From assembly GCA_963772595.1 (NCBI GenBank), contig CAVYXZ010000009.1:186001-250000 (forward strand): a DNA stretch of 64,000 nt, written 5' to 3'. Below, piece by piece: positions 52,046 through 60,387 of this stretch. How positions within the stretch are numbered: position 1 is the first letter of the stretch; each line of letters opens with the position of its first letter. This DNA is from CAVYXZ01 sp963772595. Lineage in GTDB: Bacteria; Chloroflexota; Anaerolineae; Aggregatilineales; Phototrophicaceae. The notes under the pieces were generated by a model that worked only from the letters and a program-made list of their open reading frames with translations, had not been told where the DNA came from and did not search any database. Made by a program: the position numbers and the translations under genes.

Positions 52046-52069
52046 GTAGGGGCACGACATGTCGTGCCC
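52046..52069. repeat. GTAGGG-type palindrome, near-perfect
   Basis: GTAGGGGCACGACATGTCGTGCCC: GGGCACGACA pairs with TGTCGTGCCC around a central two-base overlap. It is the cleanest copy in the window and lies just after the LLM stop. Confidence 0.7.
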
Positions 52070-52190
52070 GAAGACAAGCGATAGAGCAGCGCTTCACCTC
52101 CTTGACTTTCCCGGCTAGCCAGAAGTCCTTTTGACCCTGCCGCCGGGCAGCCTTAGAATGAGTCTACAGCAAACCAGAGGAGGCAAACCG

Positions 52191-53120
52191 ATGGCCGCGA
52201 TGAAAGCAGTGCGGGTTCATGAATATGGCGGGCCGGAACAGGTGGTTGTGGAGCAGATTCCGCAGCCGGAACCGGGATCGGATGAGGTGCTGGTCAGAGT
52301 TCACGCGGCAGGGGTCAACACGGTCGATTGGGTCACACGCCAGGGTTGGCTGTGGGTGCCGATCCCGCTGCCGATGACGCTCGGCTGGGATCTGGCGGGC
52401 GAAGTAGCGGCAGTCGGGGCCAACGTGCAGCGTTTTCATGTGGGCGATGCCGTCTACGGCATGATTCGGATGCGCGGCGGGGCCTTTGCCGACTATGCCG
52501 TGCTGGCCGAAACCGAACTGGCGCACAAACCGCGCACGCTCAGCTTTGTCGAAGCGGCGGCACTGCCGACCGTCGCGCTGAGCGCCTGGCAGATGCTCAG
52601 CGACATTGCCCAAGTGAGACCCGGACAGCAGGTGCTGGTCCATGCCGCCGCTGGAGGGGTGGGCAGTGTCACCGTCCCGCTGGCAAAGCACATGGGCGCG
52701 CAGGTGAGCGGCACGGCATCGGCATCGAATGAGGGCTTCGTCCGCGACCTGGGAGCCGACACCTTCATCAACTACCAGACGACTCGCTTCGAAGACGTGG
52801 TTCACGATGTCGATGTGGTCATTGAAACAATGGGCGGCGACACGCTCGAACGCTCCTACGGCGTGGTCAAAAAGGGCGGCATCCTCATCGAACTGCGCGA
52901 ACAGCCCTCGGAGGAACGTGCGGCGCAGGCCGGGATTCGCGTTCATCAAATGGGCGTTCAGCCAGACGGCAGCGAACTGGCGCAGATCGCCACGCTGGTC
53001 GATTCGGGCGTGCTGAAAGCCCAGGTCAGCCAGGTGCTGCCGCTGGATGAGGTCCGGCAGGCGCTCGATATTGTCCAGGGCGGTCACGTGCGCGGCAAGA
53101 TCGTCCTCAGCATCGCCTGA
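52191..53120 (+). CDS. Zinc-independent MDR (quinone oxidoreductase-like) NADPH reductase
   Basis: About 309 residues. GroES-like N-terminus: MKAVRVHEYGGPEQVVVEQI, PGSDEVLVRVHAAGVNTVDW, PMTLGWDLAGEVAAVGANVQ. Rossmann part: QVLVHAAAGGVGSVTVPLAK (GGVG), GTASASNEGFVRDLGADTFI, YGVVKKGGILIEL and QALDIVQGGHVRGKIVLSI. The zinc ligands of alcohol dehydrogenases are absent, as in NADPH:quinone reductases. The start is the ATG at 52191 with GAGGAGG seven bases upstream; the frame is open to 52131. Confidence 0.88.
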   Translation: MAAMKAVRVHEYGGPEQVVVEQIPQPEPGSDEVLVRVHAAGVNTVDWVTRQGWLWVPIPLPMTLGWDLAGEVAAVGANVQRFHVGDAVYGMIRMRGGAFADYAVLAETELAHKPRTLSFVEAAALPTVALSAWQMLSDIAQVRPGQQVLVHAAAGGVGSVTVPLAKHMGAQVSGTASASNEGFVRDLGADTFINYQTTRFEDVVHDVDVVIETMGGDTLERSYGVVKKGGILIELREQPSEERAAQAGIRVHQMGVQPDGSELAQIATLVDSGVLKAQVSQVLPLDEVRQALDIVQGGHVRGKIVLSIA

Positions 53121-53146
53121 TCCGCAACAACCGCGCCGCAATCACG

Positions 53147-53152
53147 TATAAT
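53147..53152 (+). promoter_or_regulatory. -10 box candidate before the small membrane protein gene
   Basis: A perfect TATAAT lies 34 bases before the ATG at 53186. No convincing -35 box is seen, so confidence is low. Confidence 0.3.
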
Positions 53153-53185
53153 TGTGCAGAGGCGAAATCTGCGGAGCGACACACG

Positions 53186-53494
53186 ATGAACGATTGGGCG
53201 AAGATGCTGACCACCATGATTGTCTGGGGCGCGGTGGCCGGGATTATCATCAGCACACAACATGCGGCCAATGATCTGAACGCGCTGGCCTTTATTCTGA
53301 TTATCGGCGCGAGCCTCAGCACAGCGGCGGTCTGGCGCGGGGATCGTCAGGACGCCACCGAGACCAGGCGTGAAGGCCAAGCGCGACCGCCACATGACCC
53401 GCTTGGTGGACCGGCTGGACGAGGACGAGGTCTACCAGTTGGAGGAACTGCTGGCGGCCCGGCGCGACGAACATTATATTGAAGGGCGGCAATG
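53186..53494 (+). CDS. Small two-helix membrane protein, one apparent frameshift
   Basis: Two membrane helices: KMLTTMIVWGAVAGIIISTQ and LNALAFILIIGASLSTAAVW. A one-base shift near 53372 connects to the charged C-terminus KAKRDRHMTRLVDRLDEDEV and YQLEELLAARRDEHYIEGRQ, stopping at 53494. About 102 residues once corrected. The basic/acidic tail is probably a coiled helix in the cytoplasm. A short membrane anchor plus EVYQLEELLAARR-like tail is often seen in Chloroflexota proteins of unknown role. Confidence 0.68.
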
Positions 53495-53730
53495 AGGGAA
53501 GCAGCCGTGCGCCTGTCTTTGAACCGGCGCGCAAGCATCACCCGATCTATTTCGCAGCCCAGGAGCAGCCCGGACGCGGTATCGAACTGGTGCTGGAAGT
53601 GGATGACGTGACTGCCACTTGTGAACAAGCCCTCGACCAGGACTGGCCGCTTGCCGACCCCCTGGCGCAGCGTCCCTGGGGCCTGGCGGACCCCGGTGGA
53701 TATTATTGGCGTATCACGTCGTGTGGTTGA
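53491..53730 (+). pseudogene. C-terminal half of a VOC (glyoxalase-like) protein
   Basis: The frame carries only one betaalphabeta-beta-beta half: IELVLEVDDVTATCEQALDQ, then WPLADPLAQRPWGLADPGGYYWRITSCG, where the metal-site strand (normally FRLRDPDGYYWRI) is recognisable. The N-terminal half of a VOC domain, expected for a working ~125-residue protein, is absent. The ATG at 53491 overlaps the previous stop. Likely a decayed or frame-broken VOC gene. Confidence 0.5.
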
Positions 53731-53779
53731 TGACACTTTTGGTTTATACTACGGTTGGATGATTACATAGAGGTGTGCT

Positions 53780-54347
53780 GTGGTTTTACCGACCAATGCC
53801 GAACTTGTCACAACGGCTGATGAGTTCGATGAATTCATCCAGCAAGCTGACCTGGGCGACACAATCTTCGAATTTATCGGGGGGGAGATCGTTGAAGTGC
53901 CGAGCAATCCCTATGCGTCCAGGGTAGGACTTCAGCTTCGGAGCCTATATCCGGGTCTTTGTCCACACGCTGGGTGATATTGGCTATGTGACCGGCGCCG
54001 ACGGCGGTTACATGGTCTCCGGTGAACGCTATGCACCGGATGCAGCCTATATTAGCAAGGCACGCCAGCCTGAACTGGCCCGCACTGGCTACAATCCCAC
54101 CCCACCTGAACTGGTCGTTGAAGTCGTTTCAGATGAAAGCAACGGCCAGGAATTGAACAGCCTGCGCTGGAAAATCACCAACTATCTGGCCGCTGGAACC
54201 ATTGTATGGGCAGTTTTCCCGGTGTCGCAGCGGGTAGAAGTCCACGCACCCGGTCAGCCGGTGGCACGCCTCGGCATAGACGACACACTGGACGGTGGTG
54301 ACGTGCTGCCCGGTTTTACATTAGCCCTGCGCGACGCACTGGCATAA
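53780..54347 (+). CDS. Uma2-family (DUF820) PD-(D/E)XK-like endonuclease, one apparent frameshift
   Basis: Starts at a GTG at 53780 after an AGAGG. NAELVTTADEFDEFIQQADL, FEFIGGEIVEVPSN, then a shift near 53935 to FGAYIRVFVHTLGDIGYVTG, YMVSGERYAPDAAYISKARQ, PTPPELVVEVVSDESN (the E/VEVxS active-site strand), LRWKITNYLAAGTIVWAVFP (K and conserved pattern), and a C-terminal VEVHAPGQPVARL. Uma2 proteins have a restriction-endonuclease-like fold. They are abundant in cyanobacteria and Chloroflexota, and their function is unknown. About 188 residues after correction. Confidence 0.8.
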
Positions 54348-54354
54348 GGGGGAC

Positions 54355-54864
54355 ATGATGGGCGCAGAAGAGCATCGCAAACTGGCCGGGAGCGGCCCGG
54401 TCAGCATCGCCATCGTCACGGTGAGCGATTCGCGCACGCCGGAGACCGACACCAACAGGCAGTACCTCGAAGCGCGCTTCGGCGAACTGGGCCACCGCAT
54501 CGCGGCCTACCGCCTGATTAAGGACGAGCCGGATCAGGTGGCGGGGGTGCTCGAAGAACTGGGCATGATGCCGGACGTGCAGATGATCCTTTTCAACGGC
54601 GGCACCGGCATCAGCCCGCGCGACACCACCTTCGACATCGTCAGCCGCTACCTGGAAAAGACGCTGCCGGGCTTCGGCGAGATCTTCCGCATGATTAGCT
54701 ACCAGGACATCGGCGCGGCGGCCATCCTCAGCCGGGCGACGGCGGGCGTCTACAAGCAGAAGTTCGTCGCCTCCATGCCGGGCAGCAGCGGCGCGGTCAA
54801 GACGGCGGTCGAACAGTTGATTATCCCGGAGATCAATCACCTCGCCTGGGAACTCACGCGCTAG
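54355..54864 (+). CDS. moaB: Molybdenum cofactor biosynthesis protein B (MoaB/MogA family)
   Basis: 169 residues. VSIAIVTVSDSRTPETDTNR, then RIAAYRLIKDEPDQVAGVLE, the molybdopterin-binding FNGGTGISPRDTTFDIVSRY and LEKTLPGFGEIFRMISYQDI, GAAAILSRATAGVY and VASMPGSSGAVKTAVEQLII. The GGTGIS..D and SMPGS(S) motifs define the adenylylation/MPT-binding site of MoaB/MogA. The protein catalyses MPT adenylylation for Mo-cofactor production in the cytoplasm. It is followed one base later by a methyltransferase gene. Confidence 0.92.
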   Translation: MMGAEEHRKLAGSGPVSIAIVTVSDSRTPETDTNRQYLEARFGELGHRIAAYRLIKDEPDQVAGVLEELGMMPDVQMILFNGGTGISPRDTTFDIVSRYLEKTLPGFGEIFRMISYQDIGAAAILSRATAGVYKQKFVASMPGSSGAVKTAVEQLIIPEINHLAWELTR

Positions 54865-54865
54865 C

Positions 54866-55651
54866 ATGAAGCCCATCCCGCCGCAGTTGACGCCGGAAAA
54901 CGCCGCCCGTTTCCAGGAACAGGGCGTGGCCGAGGTCTATCACCTGCGCCTGCCTTATCCTGAAGGCGTTTTCAGCACTCTGGCAACTCTGATGCCGGAT
55001 CAGGCGCGCCGGATTCTCGATGTCGGGACCGGAACCGGTGATCTGGCCCGCCGCATGACCGCTTTTGCGGAGCGTGTGGACGCGGTCGATGTCTCCGCGC
55101 CCATGCTGGCAAAGGGCCGCGCGGCCCCCGGCGGCGATCATCCGAAGCTGCGCTGGATTGAGGGGCGCGTCGAAGCCGTCGCGCTTGAGCCACCCTATGG
55201 TCTCATTACCGGCGGCGACAGCATTCACTGGATGGATTGGGACATCGTCTTCCCCAGGTTTCACGATCTGCTGGCTCCGGCGGGCGTCCTGGCGATCATC
55301 ACGCGCTTTGAACAGCGCACCCCCTGGCGCGATGCTCTACAGCCCTTGATCGAAACCTACACCGTCTACCCGAAATTCGAAGCCTACAACCTGATCGACG
55401 GGCTGGTCGAGCGCGGCTACTTCCAGGTGCTGGGTGAACACGTGACGCCACCGGACAGCCACCGGCAGTCGGTCGAGGATTACCTGATGTCCTGGCACTC
55501 ACGCGGCGGATTGGCCCGCGAAACCATGCCCGCCGAACACATCGCCGCCTTCGATTCCGGCCTGCGCGAGCTGGTCGAACCTTATGCAGAAAACGGCTTC
55601 TTGAGCCTCCAGACGCAGGGGCGTGTCACCTGGGGCAAACCGCTGAAATAA
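54866..55651 (+). CDS. Class I SAM-dependent methyltransferase
   Basis: 261 residues. Motif I is RRILDVGTGTGDLARRMTAF, then RVDAVDVSAPMLAKGR, a variant acidic region LRWIEGRVEAVALEPPYGLI, GGDSIHWMDWDIVFPRFHDL and LLAPAGVLAIITRFEQRTPW. The Trp/Asp-rich HWMDWD segment and the C-terminal dimer-like extension (VEDYLMSWHSRGGLARETMP) are as in UbiE/Tam-like methyltransferases. The substrate is unknown. It starts directly after moaB and converges with the sensor kinase gene. Confidence 0.85.
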   Translation: MKPIPPQLTPENAARFQEQGVAEVYHLRLPYPEGVFSTLATLMPDQARRILDVGTGTGDLARRMTAFAERVDAVDVSAPMLAKGRAAPGGDHPKLRWIEGRVEAVALEPPYGLITGGDSIHWMDWDIVFPRFHDLLAPAGVLAIITRFEQRTPWRDALQPLIETYTVYPKFEAYNLIDGLVERGYFQVLGEHVTPPDSHRQSVEDYLMSWHSRGGLARETMPAEHIAAFDSGLRELVEPYAENGFLSLQTQGRVTWGKPLK

Positions 55652-57100
55652 TCACGACAGCGGCAGCAGGACGGTGAAGGTACTGCCCTGGCCGACTTTA
55701 CTATCGACGCGGATCTGGCCGTTGTGCTGCTGGATGATCTTCTGCACAATCGTCAGGCCCAGGCCGGAGCCGCCCGACGCGCTGGAGCGGGCCTTGTCCT
55801 CGCGGTAGAAGCTCTCCCAGATGCGCGGCAAATTCTCCGGGGCGATGCCCAGGCCGGTATCGCGGAACTCGACGGCGATCCAATCCGGCTTGCACAGGCT
55901 GCGCAGGATTACACTGCCGCCCGGCTTATTGAACTGAATGGCATTGGTAAGCAGGCGCGCGAAGGCCATCTCCAGCCAGGTATCGTTGCCGTAAATCACC
56001 GGCACGTCCGGGTCGAGCGCCAGGTCCAGGCTGATGCTGCGCGTCTCAGCAGCGGAACGCGCGGCATTATAGACCTGCTGCAACACCGTATTCACCTCCA
56101 CCGGATCCGTGAAGACGTCGTGCTGCTCATCCAGACGCATCATCGCCATCATATTATCGAGCAGATTGTCGATCTGCCGCACCTGCTGGTTGATGATCGA
56201 CGCGCGGTCCTTGATGTTCTCCGGCTCCGGGTTGCGCACCATCAGGTAGGCGCTGGTGGTGATGACCGACAGCGGCGTGCGGAAATCATGCGAGGCATCG
56301 CGCACAAACTGGTTGATGATGTTGACGCGCTGCCGTTCGGCTTCCAGCTTCAGGTGATCCTGCTCGGCGTATTTGCGCTCCCGAATATCGCGCACCAGAC
56401 ATTGAATCTGCACCGGTTGCTGGGCTTCATCGTAGACTCGCTGCACGCTCACTTCCACCGGGATCTGCTCGCCCGCCTGCGTCACCAGCGTCTGCTCGAA
56501 GATCAGGTTGGTGTCTTTCAGAATCTGCGTCACGGCATGATCGACGTATTCCGGCAGAAAGAGCGTTTCCAGGCTCTTGCCGATCAGCTCCTGCGTCGCA
56601 TAGCCCAGCAGCTTCAAAGCCTGCCGGTTGGCGTCTACAATCTTGAGCTGCAAATCGGTGACGAGAATCCCGTCGGTAATCTGGTTGAAGAAGCCCAGGT
56701 AGCGCCGCTCGTAATCCTTGAGCCGCTCCTCACGATGCTGCTGCGCGGCCACTTCACGCCGCAGATGCTGGCTCAGGTAGCCGGTGCAGCTGCCCACCAG
56801 CAGGGCCGCCAATATCATAAGCGGGGACAGCGGCACTTCACCGGCCTCTGTGAGGCTCTGGCCCAACAAGATCAGAACACTGAAGACCCCGGACATCAGC
56901 AGCGCGGTCAGCAAGCCGCCCACCAGGCCCAACAGACCGCCGCCCGCAACGATGACGACCACGCTGGCCGACCGCGCCGCGGCGATTCCCAGGCCCGATA
57001 CAAGCAGCGGGAAAAGCAGTATGTAGATCAGAGCCAGGGCAGCCAGAATCAGCACGCGCTGTTTCAGGCTCAACCGGAGGACGTGATCAACAAAATTCAT
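55652..57100 (-). CDS. PAS-domain sensor histidine kinase
   Basis: 482 residues. The N-terminus has about four membrane helices (about 14-110: LILAALALIYILLFPLLVSG, VVIVAGGGLLGLVGGLLTAL, SPLMILAALLVGSCTGYLS). A short coiled linker leads to a PAS domain (about 145-255; LGFFNQITDGILVTDLQLKI) with a PAC end (PVQIQCLVRDIRERKYAEQD). The HisKA phosphoacceptor is in FVRDASHDFRTPLSVITTSA, and the ATPase has N-box NAIQFNKPGG, G1 DTGLGIAPENLPRIWESFYR and G2 SGGSGLGLTIVQKI. No response regulator gene is adjacent, so it is an orphan here. A TATAAT-like hexamer on the leftward strand lies about 45 bases upstream of the ATG. Confidence 0.92.
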   Translation of the reverse strand: MNFVDHVLRLSLKQRVLILAALALIYILLFPLLVSGLGIAAARSASVVVIVAGGGLLGLVGGLLTALLMSGVFSVLILLGQSLTEAGEVPLSPLMILAALLVGSCTGYLSQHLRREVAAQQHREERLKDYERRYLGFFNQITDGILVTDLQLKIVDANRQALKLLGYATQELIGKSLETLFLPEYVDHAVTQILKDTNLIFEQTLVTQAGEQIPVEVSVQRVYDEAQQPVQIQCLVRDIRERKYAEQDHLKLEAERQRVNIINQFVRDASHDFRTPLSVITTSAYLMVRNPEPENIKDRASIINQQVRQIDNLLDNMMAMMRLDEQHDVFTDPVEVNTVLQQVYNAARSAAETRSISLDLALDPDVPVIYGNDTWLEMAFARLLTNAIQFNKPGGSVILRSLCKPDWIAVEFRDTGLGIAPENLPRIWESFYREDKARSSASGGSGLGLTIVQKIIQQHNGQIRVDSKVGQGSTFTVLLPLS

Positions 57101-57196
57101 GGACTGCGTGTCTCGCAGCTAGTGGTGGTGCTGATGGTTTTATTATAGCGGCTACTACTAATGATTACTATGTGACCAAATATTACAACGCAGTCG

Positions 57197-58333
57197 CTAG
57201 TGCAGACGGCTGGCCCGCAGTGCGCCCGGATCCTGGCCCGTCAGCAGCAGATCGACCGCCCGTTCCGCCGCGCCCACCCCTAATGCCAGACCATGCCCGT
57301 TGAAGCCTACCGCGAAGCCCACGCGCGGCATCCCCGGCAGCGTGCCTACCAGCGGCAGCCCATCGACCGTGAAGCCCATGATCCCGGCCCAACGCTGCTC
57401 GATAGGCGCGTCCACTTCCGGGAAGCGTGTGCGCAGGTAGCGCTCCAACACCCGCTGGACCGGCGCGGTGATGCGGTCGTCGGTGGTGTTGTTTTCCAGC
57501 CATTTATGCTGCTTGCGTCCGCCGCCGACCAGCAGGCGGCCATCGAAGGTATCGCGGTAGTACATGAAGCCGTAATCGCTGTAGCCGCAGGTGTTCAGCA
57601 GCGGCGTATTGGGCAGCGGTGCCGTCACCAGCACCTGAGCGCGGGTAGGGATGATCTTGTCGGCGAAATAAGCGTCGAGGTGGATCGAATAGGCGTTGGT
57701 ACACAGCAGCACCTGCCGCGCGCTGAAGCGATACTGCCGCGACTGCACGATGACCCGCTCGTCCGCCTGCTCAATACGATAGACTGCGTTGTTGGGGATC
57801 AGCGTCGCGCCGCTCTGCTGGAAGATGGCCCGCACCAGTTGGTAAGGCTGCACGGCGGCATCCTGCGGCTGTTCGATGGCGGCGAAGTAACCTCGTCCCA
57901 GCGGGTCGCGGCTGTGGAACGCAATCTCTATACCATCGCGTTCCAGGGCGTGGGCCGCCGCTTCCAGGTCGCGCGCTTCCGCCTCGGATTCAGCCAGCAG
58001 CAGTCGAGCCGCAGCGATCCACCGGCACGTCGCCCGCGTTGATAAACTGCCACAGCAGGCTGTGCGTGTGCTGCGACAGGCCCAGATCTCGCGCACCGTG
58101 TCGATGCCATAGCGGTCGATAGCCTTGTGATAATAGGCGTCCAGGCCCGTAATGAGAAAACCAGCATTGCGGCTGCTGGCCCCCAGGCCGAGATCGCCCG
58201 CATCGCTCAGCGTGACCTCGCGCCCGGCCTGCGCCGCGAAATAAGCCGCCGCACAGCCGACCAATCCCGCACCGACGATCAGCAGATCGCAATCATAGGG
58301 CTGCTGCTCGACCTGCCATAGTGAGACGGTCAT
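57197..58333 (-). CDS. FAD-dependent amine/D-amino acid oxidase (DAO family)
   Basis: 378 residues. The Rossmann FAD motif is CDLLIVGAGLVGCAAAYFAA, followed by EVTLSDAGDLGLGASSRNAG, with ASSRNAG as in glycine/sarcosine oxidase-like flavoenzymes. Further motifs are RQVLLCTNAYS, YRDTFDGRLLVGGGRKQHKW, IEQRWAGIMGFTVDGLPLVG and VGFNGHGLALGVGAAERAVD, the FAD C-terminal signature. Between about 58100 and 58020 the translation is scrambled. The other frame gives LGLSQHTHSLLWQFINAGDV, PVDRCGS, so two compensating shifts are likely there. It presumably oxidises an amino acid or methylated amine. Its start overlaps the RDD gene stop (ATGA). Confidence 0.85.
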   Translation of the reverse strand: MTVSLWQVEQQPYDCDLLIVGAGLVGCAAAYFAAQAGREVTLSDAGDLGLGASSRNAGFLITGLDAYYHKAIDRYGIDTVREIWACRSTRTACCGSLSTRATCRWIAAARLLLAESEAEARDLEAAAHALERDGIEIAFHSRDPLGRGYFAAIEQPQDAAVQPYQLVRAIFQQSGATLIPNNAVYRIEQADERVIVQSRQYRFSARQVLLCTNAYSIHLDAYFADKIIPTRAQVLVTAPLPNTPLLNTCGYSDYGFMYYRDTFDGRLLVGGGRKQHKWLENNTTDDRITAPVQRVLERYLRTRFPEVDAPIEQRWAGIMGFTVDGLPLVGTLPGMPRVGFAVGFNGHGLALGVGAAERAVDLLLTGQDPGALRASRLH

Positions 58334-58779
58334 AGGCTGATCCTTTGCGGTCCTTCGCCAGTTTGAACCACGTAGGTGTTCGCCAATTTATCCTGCCAGG
58401 CCTGGCTTTGCGCATCAAACAGCGCCCAGAAGTAGCCCAGGTACAGCGTGAACTGTCCGAGCAGGTAGCCCAGGACCCGCAGCATAGCATCCGTATCACT
58501 GATCGGCGTGCCGTTTGCCTTGATGACGCGAATATTCATGGCCTTCTTGCCCGGCGACTGTCCCTCCCGGCGCGCCAGGAAGTACCAGTGGTAGACGCTG
58601 AAGATGAGGGTGTCGAGCAGGGTCAGTTGCAGGAAGCTCAGCGCGACGAAGAGATCGATGAAGATCGTGATGACGAAGCTGATGACGAACAGAACCAGGG
58701 TATCGATCAGGTAGGCGAAGAAGCGCGTGCCAAAGCTTGCCAGTTCATAGGTTGTCGATTCCGCGTCTTCGTATATCAT
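58330..58779 (-). CDS. RDD family membrane protein
   Basis: 149 residues. RDD hallmarks: ELASFGTRFFAYLIDTLVLF (RxxAxxxD-type helix 1), a second helix pair (LLDTLIFSVYHWYFLARREGQ SPGKKAMNIRV with GQSPGKK), ISDTDAMLRVLGYLLGQFTL and a last helix ending GYFWALFDAQSQAWQDKLAN, TYVV. RDD proteins are three-helix or more membrane proteins, often ion or solute related. The final codons overlap the DAO start by ATGA. The truncated paralogue at 60080-60387 lies beyond the IS element. Confidence 0.85.
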   Translation of the reverse strand: MIYEDAESTTYELASFGTRFFAYLIDTLVLFVISFVITIFIDLFVALSFLQLTLLDTLIFSVYHWYFLARREGQSPGKKAMNIRVIKANGTPISDTDAMLRVLGYLLGQFTLYLGYFWALFDAQSQAWQDKLANTYVVQTGEGPQRISL

Positions 58780-58861
58780 GCATCAGTCCCGGCCACAGCA
58801 AAATTCGTCGCGTTATTATAACCCGCCGCTGCGCATTTGGGGACCGGCGCGGTATCATGGT

Positions 58862-60069
58862 CAGGGTAATCGCTTCAAAACTGAGTGAGCAGGTGAAACA
58901 GGAAGTCATCGTCCATAGCGGCGCGGAACCGTTTTTGTCGCAAGCTGGCCTTGGCGGGATTCTGCTTCAGCAGATTGAGGGCAACGGCGCGTAGAACCGC
59001 CATGTTTTCGGCACTTTCCCCGGAGCGGATACGGGAGTCATCTTCTTTGAAGGTGACATCCAGTACCCAGTGAAAACAGTTCTCAATCGACCAGTGATGC
59101 TGTGTAGCATCCAGGATGGTGGCTGCATCCGCGGTCAGACTGCTGATGTAGTAGGCGGTATCGCGGGTGACCGTGCCGCCGTCGCGCCGCTCACGTTCGA
59201 CGCGAATGATACTGTTGAGATCAGGCCAGCCTGCATAGTGACGGATATAGTCAAAGGCGACCGGATCGGTCACGACCCAACACCTGCGAATTTCAATACG
59301 CCCACTGGTTTTGTGCGTGCTGTGGTGAAAATCCATCTGCATGTGGGCAAAATCATGCGCATCACCATAGCGGAACCACTCGACCAAGTCCTGTTTCAGA
59401 TGGCTCTGGTTATCCTTCACCCGTAAGAGGTAATCGGCTTTGCCATCGCGAATTTGCTGCGCGATTGTGGTCTGACAGCCCATCGCGTCGATGGTCACGA
59501 TACAGCCCGATACATTCAACAACTCCAACAGCTCTGGGATGGCTGTGATTTCATTCGACTTGGCATCGGTCTTGCGCTGCCCCAGCACGATCCCATTGGC
59601 GCTGGCCCAGGCACTAACCACATGGATGGCCCCTTTACCGATCCCGCCGTCGTGACTCCCCCGCAGGGTCTTGCCGTCTATCGCCACCACCTGGCCTTTT
59701 GTGACGCGAAAAACGCTTTCGACCCACCGGATAAACCTTTTCTGAAAGGCTTCACTGTCGATTTTGGCAAACACATCCCCAAAAGTGTCGTGCGAGGGAA
59801 TGCCATGTTCTAATTCCAAAAACTGACGGAACCAGACTTCCTTCGCCCTCCCCACTGTTTCAATGCCTACCCAGCTATCCGCGCCGCACAATGCGCCACA
59901 GATCGCCATGATGATAATGTCCATCAGCTTATGATCACAGCGCCCCTGCACTCGCGGATCCGGCAAGTCTCCAAAACACTCTTCCAGGCTGCTTTGTAGT
60001 TTGTTTGACATGGGACTCCCTTTTTTGCCCCATTATCTCCTACTTCCTATTTTTGAAGCGATTGCCCTG
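58862..60069. mobile_element. ISAs1-family insertion sequence, 1208 bp
   Basis: Inverted terminal repeats: CAGGGTAATCGCTTCAAAA at 58862 and, at the right end, CAGGGCAATCGCTTCAAAAA read inwards from 60069 (one mismatch). The flanks are the 10-bp direct repeat GTATCATGGT at 58852-58861 and 60070-60079, the target duplication. The single transposase gene is intact. The presence of both a clean target duplication and intact ends suggests a recent insertion. Confidence 0.92.
58875..60011 (-). CDS. ISAs1-family DDE transposase
   Basis: 378 residues, full length. The N-terminus (SLEECFGDLPDPRVQGRCDH, IIIMAICGALCGADSWVGIE, GIPSHDTFGDVFAKIDSEAF) is typical of ISAs1/H-repeat transposases. The catalytic DDE set includes VVAIDGKTLRGSHDGG (first Asp), GCIVTIDAMGCQTTIAQQIR (second Asp) and HHWSIENCFHWVLDVTFKED (Glu with the HWxIENxxHWxLDVxFxED signature). 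The stop lies 13 bases inside the left end. The start is the ATG at 60011. Confidence 0.95.
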   Translation of the reverse strand: MSNKLQSSLEECFGDLPDPRVQGRCDHKLMDIIIMAICGALCGADSWVGIETVGRAKEVWFRQFLELEHGIPSHDTFGDVFAKIDSEAFQKRFIRWVESVFRVTKGQVVAIDGKTLRGSHDGGIGKGAIHVVSAWASANGIVLGQRKTDAKSNEITAIPELLELLNVSGCIVTIDAMGCQTTIAQQIRDGKADYLLRVKDNQSHLKQDLVEWFRYGDAHDFAHMQMDFHHSTHKTSGRIEIRRCWVVTDPVAFDYIRHYAGWPDLNSIIRVERERRDGGTVTRDTAYYISSLTADAATILDATQHHWSIENCFHWVLDVTFKEDDSRIRSGESAENMAVLRAVALNLLKQNPAKASLRQKRFRAAMDDDFLFHLLTQF

Positions 60070-60079
60070 GTATCATGGT

Positions 60080-60387
60080 TTAGACTGTGATGTATTTCTT
60101 TTTCTTCGCCTCGGTCTCGGCCCGAACCACGTAGGTTTTTGTGATCTTAGCGTCCCAGGCCTGATTGCGTGCGTCGAAAAAGGCCCAGATATAGCCCCCG
60201 ACATCGCGCAGCACACAATCGCTGGCCGTCATGCCGGGTCCAGAACAACCAGTCCCCGCCGAGGATAGCAAAGGTCAGGCTGCTCACGGCAATGTTTCAG
60301 CAGGGCCACAATCCGCGATCTCACGCTCGCCAGTTCATAGACCTCGTCGTTTTTGAGCTTTTCTTCGTACACTGACCCAGTTCCCAT
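60080..60387 (-). pseudogene. Truncated RDD family paralogue
   Basis: Reading across frames: KNDEVYELASVRSRIVALL, then (shift) IAVSSLTFAILGGDWLFWTR HDGQ, then (shift) SDCVLRDVGGYIWAFFDARNQ, KTYVVRAETEAKKKKYITV. It aligns with the RDD gene at 58330 but lacks about 30-40 residues between HDGQ and SDCVL, the GQSPGKK..-ISDTD loop region, and the first helix is shortened. The C-terminal end matches (GYFWALFDAQSQAW versus GYIWAFFDARNQAW). The IS target duplication abuts its 3' end. It is either an internal deletion or deeply broken. Confidence 0.6.
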
